A DNA stretch of 5,558 bases from Actinomycetota bacterium (lineage in GTDB: Bacteria; Actinomycetota; Acidimicrobiia; Acidimicrobiales; Ilumatobacteraceae). The stretch lies in assembly GCA_005788205.1 (NCBI GenBank), contig SXYT01000048.1, positions 1 through 5,558 on the forward strand, in the 5' to 3' direction. The notes under the pieces were generated by a model. It saw only the letters and a program-made list of their open reading frames with translations. It had not been told where the DNA came from and searched no databases. Below, piece by piece: positions 1 to 5,558 of the stretch; within the stretch, counting starts at the first letter, position 1; each line of letters opens with the position of its first letter. Both the position numbers and the translations under genes were made by a program.

Positions 1-597
1 AACCCGGGTATCTACGCCGGTCAGTGCACCGAGTTCTGCGGTCTCTCGCACGCAAACATGCGCATGGAGGCCGTTGCTCTCTCCAAGGAGGACTTCGCCA
101 AGTGGGTCGCGAACCAGCAGAAGCCCTACGCGGCCCCGGCCCAGGGAACCCTTGCCGCCGAGGGTGAGCAGGTGTTCCTCAACCAGTGCGTGCGCTGCCA
201 CCAGGTGAACGGCCAGAAGCGTGCCGACGGCACGCTCGTCATCGCCGCCCCTGACGAGAACGTCTACGCGGGCGCCGCCCCGAACCTCAGCTACTTGATG
301 ACCCGCAACACGTTTGCCGGCGCCATATTCGACCTCGTGAAGAAGTCGTGCCGTGACGATGTGTGGAAGGCCAAGCCCGAGGATTTCGGTGCCAAATACC
401 TGGCGGGTGTCTCCGAGGAGTGCCTCAACGCCACCGACCTGCGCGCATGGCTGCGGAACGCTCCCGCCATGAAGCCGATGTACGCGGACCCCACCAAACT
501 CGGGTCGACGGACGGGAAGTACCGTGGCATGCCGGCACTCGGCCTGTCCGAGTCCGACATCGACAAGCTCGTTGCCTACCTGCTGACCCTGAAGTGA
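1..597 (+). CDS. coxB: Cytochrome c oxidase subunit II with fused C-terminal cytochrome c domain (caa3 type), 5' end missing
   Basis: This is the 3' part of coxB (ctaC). The reading frame is open from base 1 and has no start in the window; the ATG at 58 is internal. Of the 198 residues visible, the first 23 hold the end of the CuA domain: C9-T-E11-F-C13, H17 and M20 match the CuA ligand set, and E11 is the usual bridge to the Mg site. The first CuA histidine would lie upstream of the window. After a linker (about residues 35-52) comes a cytochrome c domain with the haem-binding C63-V-R-C66-H67. It ends in a M177-P-A-L-G-L-S motif, whose Met is the likely sixth haem ligand, and a final helix. 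The domain would receive electrons outside the membrane and pass them to CuA. Compared with the compact family form it carries insertions after CxxCH, in the middle (with C117 and C141) and before the Met. It lies 12 nt upstream of ctaD. The assignment is firm; the N-terminal anchor helices are not seen. Confidence 0.96.
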   Translation, partial: NPGIYAGQCTEFCGLSHANMRMEAVALSKEDFAKWVANQQKPYAAPAQGTLAAEGEQVFLNQCVRCHQVNGQKRADGTLVIAAPDENVYAGAAPNLSYLMTRNTFAGAIFDLVKKSCRDDVWKAKPEDFGAKYLAGVSEECLNATDLRAWLRNAPAMKPMYADPTKLGSTDGKYRGMPALGLSESDIDKLVAYLLTLK

Positions 598-599
598 CC

Positions 600-603
600 G
601 GAG
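600..603 (+). promoter_or_regulatory. Ribosome binding site of ctaD
   Basis: GGAG sits 6 nt before the ATG at 610, in the 12-nt gap after the coxB stop. It supports this start over later in-frame ATGs such as those at residues 30 and 31. Confidence 0.7.
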
Positions 604-609
604 AACACC

Positions 610-2598
610 ATGGCGATCATTGAACGACCCTCATCGGCACCGGCGGTCCCCGCCGTGGCCACGCCGAGCTCCAGTCTCGGTGCCCTCAAGCGACCGATGA
701 TGGAGACCGGCTGGAAGTCCTGGCTGTTCACTGTCGACCACAAGAAGATCGTCATCATGTACGGCGTCGTCGCGATGTTCTTCTTCATCGTCGGTGGCGT
801 GGAGGCCCTCCTCATCCGGCTGCAGCTCGCGCTCCCGGACGGCAAGATCCTCAATGCAGACGTCTACAACCAGATGTTCACGATGCACGCGACCACGATG
901 ATCTTCCTCTTCGCGATGCCCATGGCGGCCGCGTTCGCCAACTACTTCCTGCCCCTGCAGATCGGTGCCCGTGACGTCGCGTTCCCGCGACTGAACGCCC
1001 TGTCGCTGTGGCTCCTCGTCATCGGCGGCATCGTGCTCAACCTGGCCTGGTTCCTCGGCGGCGCGGCCGACGGCGGCTGGTTCATGTACGCGCCGAACTC
1101 CGGCCCCGTGTTCTCGCCGTCGAACGGCGTGGACTTCTGGACTATCGGTCTCCAGATCGCCGGCATCGCGTCCCTCATCGGCTCCATCAACCTGATCGTC
1201 ACCGTGCTCAACATGCGCGCACCCGGCATGACCTTCATGAAGATGCCGGTGTTCACCTGGATGATCCTCGTGGTCCAGTTCCTCCTCGTGTTCTCCCTCC
1301 CGGTGATCACGGTGGCGCTGGTGCTGCTGATGTTCCAGCGCGAGTACGGGGCCACGTTCTTTGACGCCGCTGCCGGCGGTGACCCGTTGCTGTGGCAGCA
1401 CCTGTTCTGGATCTTCGGGCATCCCGAGGTGTACGTGCTGATCCTGCCCGGTTTCGGCATCATCTCCGAGGTGCTGCCCACGTTCTCGCGCAAGCCGCTG
1501 TTCGGCTACCCGTTCGTGGTCTTCTCCGGCGCCTCGATCGGCCTGGTCGGCTTCGGCGTGTGGGCCCACCACATGTTCGCCACGGGCCTCGGCCCGGTGT
1601 CCGTGGCGGTGTTCTCCATCGCCACCATGGCGATCGCCATCCCCACGGGCGTCAAGATCTTCAACTGGCTGCTCACCATGTGGGGCGGCAAGATCTGGTA
1701 CACGACCGCGATGAAGTTCGCGATCGGCCTGGTGCTGCTGTTCACCGTGGGCGGCCTCTCGGGTGTGACCCACTCGGTCGCCCCGTCCGACACCCAGCAG
1801 ACCGACACCTACTACATCGTGGCCCACTTCCACTACGTCCTCTTCGGAGGCATGGTGTTCGGTCTCTTCGCCGGCTTCTACGACTGGTGGCCGAAGGTCT
1901 TCGGCCGCCTGCTCAACGAGAAGCTCGGGTCGTGGAACTTCTGGCTGATGTTCTTCGGCATGAACCTCACGTTCGGGCCGATGCACATCCTCGGCCTGCA
2001 GGGCCAGCCGCGGCGCATGTACGTCTGGACGGAGGCACGTGCGGGCGAGGGGCTCTTCAACCTGGCGTTCTGGAACATGGTCGCCTCGATCGGCTCGTTC
2101 ATCCTCACGGCCGGCGTGCTCGCCTTCCTCATCAACATCGTCTACACGGCCAAGAAAGGCCCGAAGGCCGGTGCGGATCCGTGGGACGCGCGCACCCTCG
2201 AGTGGCTGACCACCAACCCGCCGAAGCCGCACAACTTCGACCGCGTCCCGGTGGTGCACCACCTCGACGAGTTCTTCCACCGCAAGTACGAGGAGGACAC
2301 CGCCACGCACACGATGCGCCGCATCGCCGACGGCGAGGACCTGGTGCGCGCGGAGGAAGCGGCCGCGGACACCGACATCCACCTGCCCGGCCCGTCGTAC
2401 TGGCCGCTCATGCTGGCCTCGGGCATCGGCATCCTGGGTCTCGGCACCATCTACGGGGTGCCCGTGATGGTCGTTGGTGTCGTGGTGCTCCTGCTCGCGA
2501 GCTACGGCTGGGTGCTCGAGCCCTCCGTGCCGGACGCATCAGAGATCGACCCGCCGTCGCCCGACGGCTCCACGAAGGAGATTGCCTCCCTTGGCTGA
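610..2598 (+). CDS. ctaD: Cytochrome c oxidase subunit I (haem-copper oxidase, A1 type) with two-helix C-terminal extension
   Basis: This is the catalytic subunit, where oxygen is reduced to water and protons are pumped. All core residues are present. Low-spin haem a ligands are H93 and H408. CuB ligands are H271, H320 and H321, with the cross-linked tyrosine Y275. The haem a3 ligand is H406. D122 (in I-G-A-R-D-V) marks the D channel, K349 (in P-T-G-V-K-I) the K channel, and E273 in H-P-E-V-Y makes it the A1 subtype. R468 and R469 are the propionate-contacting arginines, in G-Q-P-R-R rather than the common G-M-P-R-R. The Mg-site pair is T398-D399 rather than His-Asp. After the twelve core helices (about residues 45-512), a polar stretch leads to a P-S-Y-W-P-L motif at 595-600, two more hydrophobic segments (about 598-635) and G-W-V-L-E-P. 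At 662 residues it is about 100 longer than a minimal subunit I. Its end overlaps ctaE by 8 nt. Confidence 0.98.
   Translation: MAIIERPSSAPAVPAVATPSSSLGALKRPMMETGWKSWLFTVDHKKIVIMYGVVAMFFFIVGGVEALLIRLQLALPDGKILNADVYNQMFTMHATTMIFLFAMPMAAAFANYFLPLQIGARDVAFPRLNALSLWLLVIGGIVLNLAWFLGGAADGGWFMYAPNSGPVFSPSNGVDFWTIGLQIAGIASLIGSINLIVTVLNMRAPGMTFMKMPVFTWMILVVQFLLVFSLPVITVALVLLMFQREYGATFFDAAAGGDPLLWQHLFWIFGHPEVYVLILPGFGIISEVLPTFSRKPLFGYPFVVFSGASIGLVGFGVWAHHMFATGLGPVSVAVFSIATMAIAIPTGVKIFNWLLTMWGGKIWYTTAMKFAIGLVLLFTVGGLSGVTHSVAPSDTQQTDTYYIVAHFHYVLFGGMVFGLFAGFYDWWPKVFGRLLNEKLGSWNFWLMFFGMNLTFGPMHILGLQGQPRRMYVWTEARAGEGLFNLAFWNMVASIGSFILTAGVLAFLINIVYTAKKGPKAGADPWDARTLEWLTTNPPKPHNFDRVPVVHHLDEFFHRKYEEDTATHTMRRIADGEDLVRAEEAAADTDIHLPGPSYWPLMLASGIGILGLGTIYGVPVMVVGVVVLLLASYGWVLEPSVPDASEIDPPSPDGSTKEIASLG
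2574..2580 (+). promoter_or_regulatory. Ribosome binding site that fixes the TTG start of ctaE
   Basis: GAAGGAG lies inside the last codons of ctaD, 10 nt before a TTG at 2591. The ctaE frame has no ATG between the end of ctaD and the first transmembrane helix. This strong Shine-Dalgarno sequence therefore marks the TTG as the start, not the in-frame ATG at 2474, which lies deep in ctaD and would add 39 Arg/Pro/Ser-rich residues unlike any subunit III. Confidence 0.75.
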
Positions 2599-3202
2599 CG
2601 TCGCAGTCCACGCAGACCACGGCTCCGGCCACGGTCACCACAGCTCCACCGGCCTGTCCAACAACAAGCTGGCGATGTGGTTGTTCCTCGGGTCGGAGTG
2701 CCTCCTCTTCGGCGGTCTCATCTCCACCTACATGCTGTACCGGGGCCGTGTCTCCGACGGCCCGCATCCGTCGGCAATCTATGACATCCCGTTCACCTCG
2801 GTCAGCAGTTTCGTGCTGCTGATGTCGTCATTGACGATGGTCCTCGCGGTCTCCTCCGCACAGCGCAACGACGACTCGAAGACGAACCTGTGGTTGACCG
2901 TCACTGCTCTCCTCGGTTCCACCTTCATCGGTGGACAGGTGTACGAGTTCACGGCCTTCTACCGCGAGGGCCTGGGCTTCTCCACCAGCCTGTTCGGTTC
3001 CAGTTTCTACACGCTGACCGGGTTCCACGGTGTCCACGTGTCGGTCGGGGTCATCCTGTTGCTCTCCACCATGGGCATCATCAGGAAGAACCGCATCACC
3101 GGCAACAAGGCCGAGGTCGTGGAAATGGTGGGCCTGTACTGGCACTTCGTCGACATCGTGTGGATCGTCATTTTCACACTCGTCTACCTGATCCCTGCCT
3201 GA
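2591..3202 (+). CDS. ctaE: Cytochrome c oxidase subunit III, five-helix form
   Basis: This non-catalytic membrane subunit packs against subunit I and supports sustained turnover. From the TTG start it is 203 residues, the size of the short bacterial form that lacks the first two helices of the mitochondrial protein. Five hydrophobic segments lie at about 26-48, 67-89, 99-118, 138-162 and 182-201. Family motifs are S35-E-C-L-L-F in helix one, F-H-G-V-H at 145-149, and Y-W-H-F-V-D-I-V-W at 183-191 leading into the last helix. The N-terminal tail (residues 7-17) holds five histidines. The TTG start overlaps the last 8 nt of ctaD, so the two are probably translationally coupled at near-equal output. 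A subunit IV gene follows 13 nt later, rather than the qcrCAB genes that follow ctaE in mycobacteria and streptomycetes. Confidence 0.95.
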   Translation: MADVAVHADHGSGHGHHSSTGLSNNKLAMWLFLGSECLLFGGLISTYMLYRGRVSDGPHPSAIYDIPFTSVSSFVLLMSSLTMVLAVSSAQRNDDSKTNLWLTVTALLGSTFIGGQVYEFTAFYREGLGFSTSLFGSSFYTLTGFHGVHVSVGVILLLSTMGIIRKNRITGNKAEVVEMVGLYWHFVDIVWIVIFTLVYLIPA

Positions 3203-3204
3203 CC

Positions 3205-3211
3205 GAGAGGA
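3205..3211 (+). promoter_or_regulatory. Ribosome binding site of the subunit IV gene
   Basis: A GAGAGGA purine run in the 13-nt gap after ctaE ends 4 nt before the ATG at 3216. The spacing is slightly short but acceptable. Confidence 0.6.
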
Positions 3212-3215
3212 CACC

Positions 3216-3527
3216 ATGAGCGCCGCAACCGAAGAGAAGCACGACACGCACGAGCACGGCTTGAGTGATGCCGGCTACATCAAGATCGCCCTCATCCTCG
3301 CGGCCATCACCGCACTGGAGGTGTCCACCTACTACGTGGACTTCGGGCCGCTGTTCATGCCCTCCCTGATGATCATGATGGTCGTGAAGTTCGTGATGGT
3401 CGTGTCGTACTTCATGCACCTGAAGTTCGACAACCGGCTCTTCAGTTTCCTCTTCTACACGGGTCTCGGCCTGGCGCTGTTCTGCTACATCGTCGCGCTC
3501 GCCACGTTCAAGTTCTTCATCGCCTGA
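3216..3527 (+). CDS. ctaF: Cytochrome c oxidase subunit IV (prokaryotic COX4 / CtaF-CyoD type)
   Basis: This is a small three-helix accessory subunit of the oxidase, 103 residues long, as expected for the prokaryotic subunit IV family. Hydrophobic segments lie at about 21-40, 46-66 and 77-98. The signature is in the second helix and the loop after it: V-V-K58-F-V-M-V-V followed by Y65-F-M-H-L-K-F-D72, the conserved K...YFMHLKFD pattern of this family. The N-terminus (residues 1-18) is charged, with H9, H12 and H14. In related oxidases this subunit helps stabilise the CuB region and complex assembly; that role is taken from the family, not seen here. Its place between ctaE and ctaG matches ctaF in the Bacillus cta cluster, and the symbol rests on that order as well as the motif. 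Confidence 0.92.
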   Translation: MSAATEEKHDTHEHGLSDAGYIKIALILAAITALEVSTYYVDFGPLFMPSLMIMMVVKFVMVVSYFMHLKFDNRLFSFLFYTGLGLALFCYIVALATFKFFIA

Positions 3528-3532
3528 CACCC

Positions 3533-3538
3533 GAAAGG
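3533..3538 (+). promoter_or_regulatory. Ribosome binding site of ctaG
   Basis: GAAAGG ends 10 nt before the ATG at 3549, in the 21-nt gap after the subunit IV gene. It favours this ATG over the in-frame ATG at residue 12, which would be 43 nt away. Confidence 0.6.
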
Positions 3539-3548
3539 TCGGCCGCTG

Positions 3549-4493
3549 ATGTTCGGCGCAGGATACGACATATCCACCAACATGGATCCCTGGCGCTTCC
3601 AGCTGCACCTGGAGATCTGGGTCTTGATGGTCGCGATCATCGTCGGGTTCGTCTATGCCGTGCGCGTGATCGGCCCGAAGGTCGCGCCCCCCGGCCAGGT
3701 CGTCACGCGCCGTCAGGTCGTCACGTTCTCCCTGATGATCGCGTTGATGTGGCTGTCCACCGACTGGCCCATGCACGACATCGCGGAGGAGTACCTGTAC
3801 TCGGTCCACATGATCCAGCACATGATCCTGTCCATGTTCGTGCCCCCGCTGGCACTGCTGGCCACGCCGGAGTGGCTGTTCCGCATCATCATCGGTGACG
3901 GTCGTGTCCGTCGCGCCGCCCGGTTCCTGACGCGCCCGGCAGCGGCTGCGCTCGTCTACAACCTGGTCGTCCTGACCACGCACATGCCGCAACTGGTGAA
4001 CCTCAGCGCCTCGAACGGCCCCGTGCACTATCTGCTGCACGTCCTCCTCGTGGTGAGTGCATTCATCATGTGGATCCCCATCTGCGGCCCTGCGCGCGAG
4101 TGGCGCGTGAGCGACGGCGCGAAGATGATCTATCTGTTCTCGATGTCGCTCGTGCCAACGATCCCTGCAGGGTGGCTGACCTTTGCCGAGGGCCCCGTCT
4201 ACCGCCACTACGACACGCCGGTGCGCGTGGGCGGCATCAGCGTGCTCTCGGACCAGCAGGTCGCGGGCGGGATCATGAAACTCGGCGGCTCCATCTTCAT
4301 GTGGATGGTGATCATCTTCATCTTCTCGCGGCGCATGATGCGCGGTTTCTACGCCCAGCAGACGTACCGCCCCGACTCGCGCATGCCCGATTCCGAGGTC
4401 ATCGGCACCGACGAGCCGCTCACCTACGGCGAGGTCGAGGAGGCGTTCCGCCGCACGAGGCCCGCGCCGGAGAACCCGCACACCCCCGCCTGA
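3549..4493 (+). CDS. ctaG: Cytochrome c oxidase assembly factor CtaG (caa3_CtaG family)
   Basis: This is a polytopic membrane protein of 314 residues, matching the Bacillus-type CtaG needed to form active caa3 oxidase. It is unrelated to the Cox11 proteins that also carry the name CtaG. The family signature is clear: T71-D-W-P-M-H76-D, then H87-M-I-Q-H91-M-I-L and P99-P-L-A-L-L-A-T-P107. Near the end, S234-D-Q-Q-V-A-G-G-I-M fits the conserved D-Q-x-x-A-G stretch before the last helix. Hydrophobic segments lie at about 22-42, 57-70, 85-106, 130-147, 158-178, 191-211 and 240-260, so about seven helices. Several histidines (H76, H87, H91, H145, H160, H164) sit in or beside helices; copper handling is proposed for the family but not proven by the sequence. 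The last 50 residues are polar and probably cytoplasmic. It is the last recognisable oxidase gene of the operon. Confidence 0.93.
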   Translation: MFGAGYDISTNMDPWRFQLHLEIWVLMVAIIVGFVYAVRVIGPKVAPPGQVVTRRQVVTFSLMIALMWLSTDWPMHDIAEEYLYSVHMIQHMILSMFVPPLALLATPEWLFRIIIGDGRVRRAARFLTRPAAAALVYNLVVLTTHMPQLVNLSASNGPVHYLLHVLLVVSAFIMWIPICGPAREWRVSDGAKMIYLFSMSLVPTIPAGWLTFAEGPVYRHYDTPVRVGGISVLSDQQVAGGIMKLGGSIFMWMVIIFIFSRRMMRGFYAQQTYRPDSRMPDSEVIGTDEPLTYGEVEEAFRRTRPAPENPHTPA

Positions 4494-4497
4494 TGCG

Positions 4498-4950
4498 ATG
4501 GAGATAGTCGACCTGCCGGCAGACCCGCGGGTGCGCCGGATGGTTGCCGGCTGGCTCGTCGCTGAGTGGCCCCACCTGTTCCCGGACGACACCGAGGAGT
4601 GGTACCTCGACGAGTGGACGCGCGGTGACGCGAACGGCACCGCACCACCGCACTGCATGGTCGCCGTGGAGGACGGCGAGATCGTGGGCACTGCCTCGAT
4701 CGTGATCGACGACGAGCTTCCCGCCGCGACGGAACCAGGCCCGTGGCTGGCCGCCGTGTACGTGCTGCCGGGCCACCGCGGCAAGGGTGCGGGCCGGGCG
4801 CTGGTCGAGACGGTGTCGGCCCGTGTCGAGGGCGGTCTGTGGCTCTACACCGAGAGCGAGGCGGACTGGTACAGGACCATGGGATGGGAGCCCGTCCGCG
4901 AAGCGGTGCTGAACCGGCACCGCGTGACGGTGATGACCCGCCGCAGTTAG
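4498..4950 (+). CDS. GNAT-family N-acetyltransferase, substrate unknown
   Basis: This is a soluble 150-residue protein with the single-domain GNAT fold, which transfers acetyl from acetyl-CoA to an amine. Strand beta4 (W83-L-A-A-V-Y-V-L) runs into the acetyl-CoA pyrophosphate loop R94-G-K-G97-A-G99, which fits R/Q-x-x-G-x-G/A. The helix after it is R100-A-L-V-E. Near the C-terminus, A122-D-W-Y125-R-T-M-G-W130 is the usual Y-x-x-x-G-(F/W) motif whose Tyr often acts as general acid. The N-terminal third (E23-W-P-H and E39-W patches) resembles many uncharacterised small GNATs and does not reveal the substrate. The ATG is 4 nt after the ctaG stop and has no nearby Shine-Dalgarno sequence (a GGAG at 4470-4473 is too far), so translation probably depends on ribosomes finishing ctaG. 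Its link to the oxidase is positional only. Its stop overlaps that of the convergent permease gene. Confidence 0.9.
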   Translation: MEIVDLPADPRVRRMVAGWLVAEWPHLFPDDTEEWYLDEWTRGDANGTAPPHCMVAVEDGEIVGTASIVIDDELPAATEPGPWLAAVYVLPGHRGKGAGRALVETVSARVEGGLWLYTESEADWYRTMGWEPVREAVLNRHRVTVMTRRS

Positions 4951-5558
4951 CTCCAGCGGAAGGTCCGGGCCGCCACCGCTGGCGTGACCAGGGCCCACAC
5001 CGCCAGGATCACCCATGAGCCACCCGGCTGGTTTCCCGCACCGGTGAGCGCGTCGCGGACCACGTCCGCGAGGGCGGATGACGGCAGCAACTCGGCGACC
5101 GAGCGCAACGGCGACGGCAGCGACGACATCGGGATGACCATCCCGCCGAGCAGCAGGAGCACCAGGTACAGGCCGTTCTGCGCGGCCAGGTTGATCTCGC
5201 CGCGCAGCGTCCCCGCGAGAGTCAGGCCGATGCCGGTGAACGCGGCCGTGCCGAGGAGCACAGCCGGGACCAGCAGCCATGCGCCGCCGCCCCGCGGGCC
5301 CCACCCGAGTGCCGCACCGAGCGGCAGCAACACTGCCAGTTGCAGCAGCTCGATCGCGAACACGGACAGCATCTTGGCGGTGACCAGTTCGCCGCGCCGC
5401 AGCGGCGTGGCACCGAGACGCTTCAGCACCATGTAGCTGCGCTCGAAACCCGTCGCGATGCCGAGACTCACCATCGCAGTGGACATGACCGCGAGCGCCA
5501 CGATGCCGGGCAGCAGGAAGTCCTCCGGGTCCTGCGTGCCGGAGGGGAGCACGTCGAC
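4947..5558 (-). CDS. ABC-2 type transporter permease (DrrB-like), N-terminus beyond the window
   Basis: This is the membrane component of an ABC exporter, read from the window edge to a TAA at 4949-4947. The frame is open to the last base, and 203 residues are visible. A GTG at 5552 could be read as a start, but family members are about 240-270 residues and begin with an extra helix, so this copy almost surely continues outside. Hydrophobic segments lie at about 14-35, 60-85, 92-117, 127-147 and 180-197 of the visible part, five of the usual six. The family stretch R47-L-G-A-T-P-L-R-R follows the coupling region, with A61-K beginning the next helix. G138-G-M-V-I-P-M-S-S-L-P and E156-L-L-P are the typical C-terminal half. 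An ATP-binding partner would be expected upstream, beyond 5558. In actinobacteria such permeases occur beside the haem A synthesis genes, but the substrate cannot be read here. It is convergent with, and overlaps by 4 nt, the acetyltransferase gene. Confidence 0.88.
   Translation of the reverse strand, partial: VDVLPSGTQDPEDFLLPGIVALAVMSTAMVSLGIATGFERSYMVLKRLGATPLRRGELVTAKMLSVFAIELLQLAVLLPLGAALGWGPRGGGAWLLVPAVLLGTAAFTGIGLTLAGTLRGEINLAAQNGLYLVLLLLGGMVIPMSSLPSPLRSVAELLPSSALADVVRDALTGAGNQPGGSWVILAVWALVTPAVAARTFRWS
4953..4982. terminator. Weak hairpin just past the convergent stop codons
   Basis: CCAGCGG at 4953-4959 and its exact reverse complement CCGCTGG at 4976-4982 could form a 7-bp stem with a 16-nt loop, starting 3 nt after the acetyltransferase stop. 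It lies in the last codons of the permease gene. No T-run follows on either strand, so it is not a standard intrinsic terminator. It may be chance in GC-rich coding DNA. It is listed because it is the only candidate for ending the oxidase transcript in this window. Confidence 0.2.

Noticed and set aside
58..60. ATG at 58 as the start of a free cytochrome c gene
   Set aside because: The frame is open upstream and encodes the CuA ligands C-T-E-F-C and H immediately before this Met, which is itself the expected CuA Met ligand. It is an internal residue of subunit II.
631..2382. A 583-codon open frame on the minus strand across ctaD
   Set aside because: Its translation is a low-complexity mix of His, Glu, Asp, Arg and Val with no hydrophobic core or motif. 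It is the antisense reflection of GC-rich ctaD, whose plus-strand motifs are unmistakable.
1392..2822. A 476-codon plus-strand open frame in another phase, from mid ctaD into ctaE
   Set aside because: It is Arg/His/Pro/Gly-rich with no motif and overlaps conserved parts of two oxidase genes. It is a high-GC frame artefact.
3174..4784. A 536-codon open frame on the minus strand across the subunit IV, ctaG and GNAT genes
   Set aside because: It spans three well-supported plus-strand genes and their gaps, and has the same charged, repetitive antisense composition. A real gene would not be expected to run through such boundaries.
4420..5304. A 294-codon minus-strand open frame over the GNAT gene and part of the permease
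   Set aside because: It is out of phase with the permease, which has clear membrane helices and family motifs, and antisense to a GNAT gene with an intact acetyl-CoA loop.
4950..5558. Possible mobile element, CRISPR array, tRNA or other RNA gene anywhere in the window, including the right end
   Set aside because: I saw no direct repeat series, transposase-like frame, terminal inverted repeats or cloverleaf-like sequence. Almost every base is in a conserved coding frame.

Overview
The window is a high-GC, densely packed piece of bacterial chromosome. It holds most of a cytochrome c oxidase operon of the caa3 class, followed by one acetyltransferase gene and, on the opposite strand, the end of an ABC exporter permease gene. 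Base composition, the actinobacterial-type T-D motif just before the haem a3 histidine in subunit I, and the five-helix subunit III point to an actinobacterium. The haem c domain fused to subunit II, and the subunit IV and ctaG genes in place of qcrCAB after ctaE, differ from the mycobacterial/streptomycete bc1-aa3 arrangement. They suggest a deeper lineage such as Acidimicrobiia; that placement is inference.

Layout on the plus strand: 1-597 is the 3' part of coxB/ctaC (CuA site plus C-terminal cytochrome c domain). 610-2598 is ctaD (subunit I, with an additional two-helix C-terminal tail). 2591-3202 is ctaE (subunit III, TTG start, overlapping ctaD by 8 nt). 3216-3527 is a ctaF-like subunit IV gene. 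3549-4493 is ctaG (caa3 assembly factor). 4498-4950 is a GNAT-family N-acetyltransferase. Gaps between these genes are 4-21 nt, so they are most likely one transcript whose promoter lies upstream of the window. The order C-D-E-F-G is the same as in the Bacillus subtilis cta cluster. On the minus strand, 5558-4947 is an ABC-2 type permease cut off at its N-terminus by the window edge; its stop codon overlaps that of the acetyltransferase gene.

Together the products build a membrane terminal oxidase. Electrons enter through the haem c domain of subunit II, pass to CuA, then to haem a and the haem a3-CuB centre in subunit I, where oxygen is reduced to water and protons are pumped. Subunits III and IV stabilise the complex, and CtaG helps assembly. 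There is no gene-free stretch over 25 nt.

I found no new system. The region is an ordinary respiratory operon. Points worth a second look are the enlarged cytochrome c domain with an extra cysteine pair, residue substitutions at the Mg site and the haem-propionate loop of subunit I, the subunit I tail, and the unexplained acetyltransferase at the operon's end.
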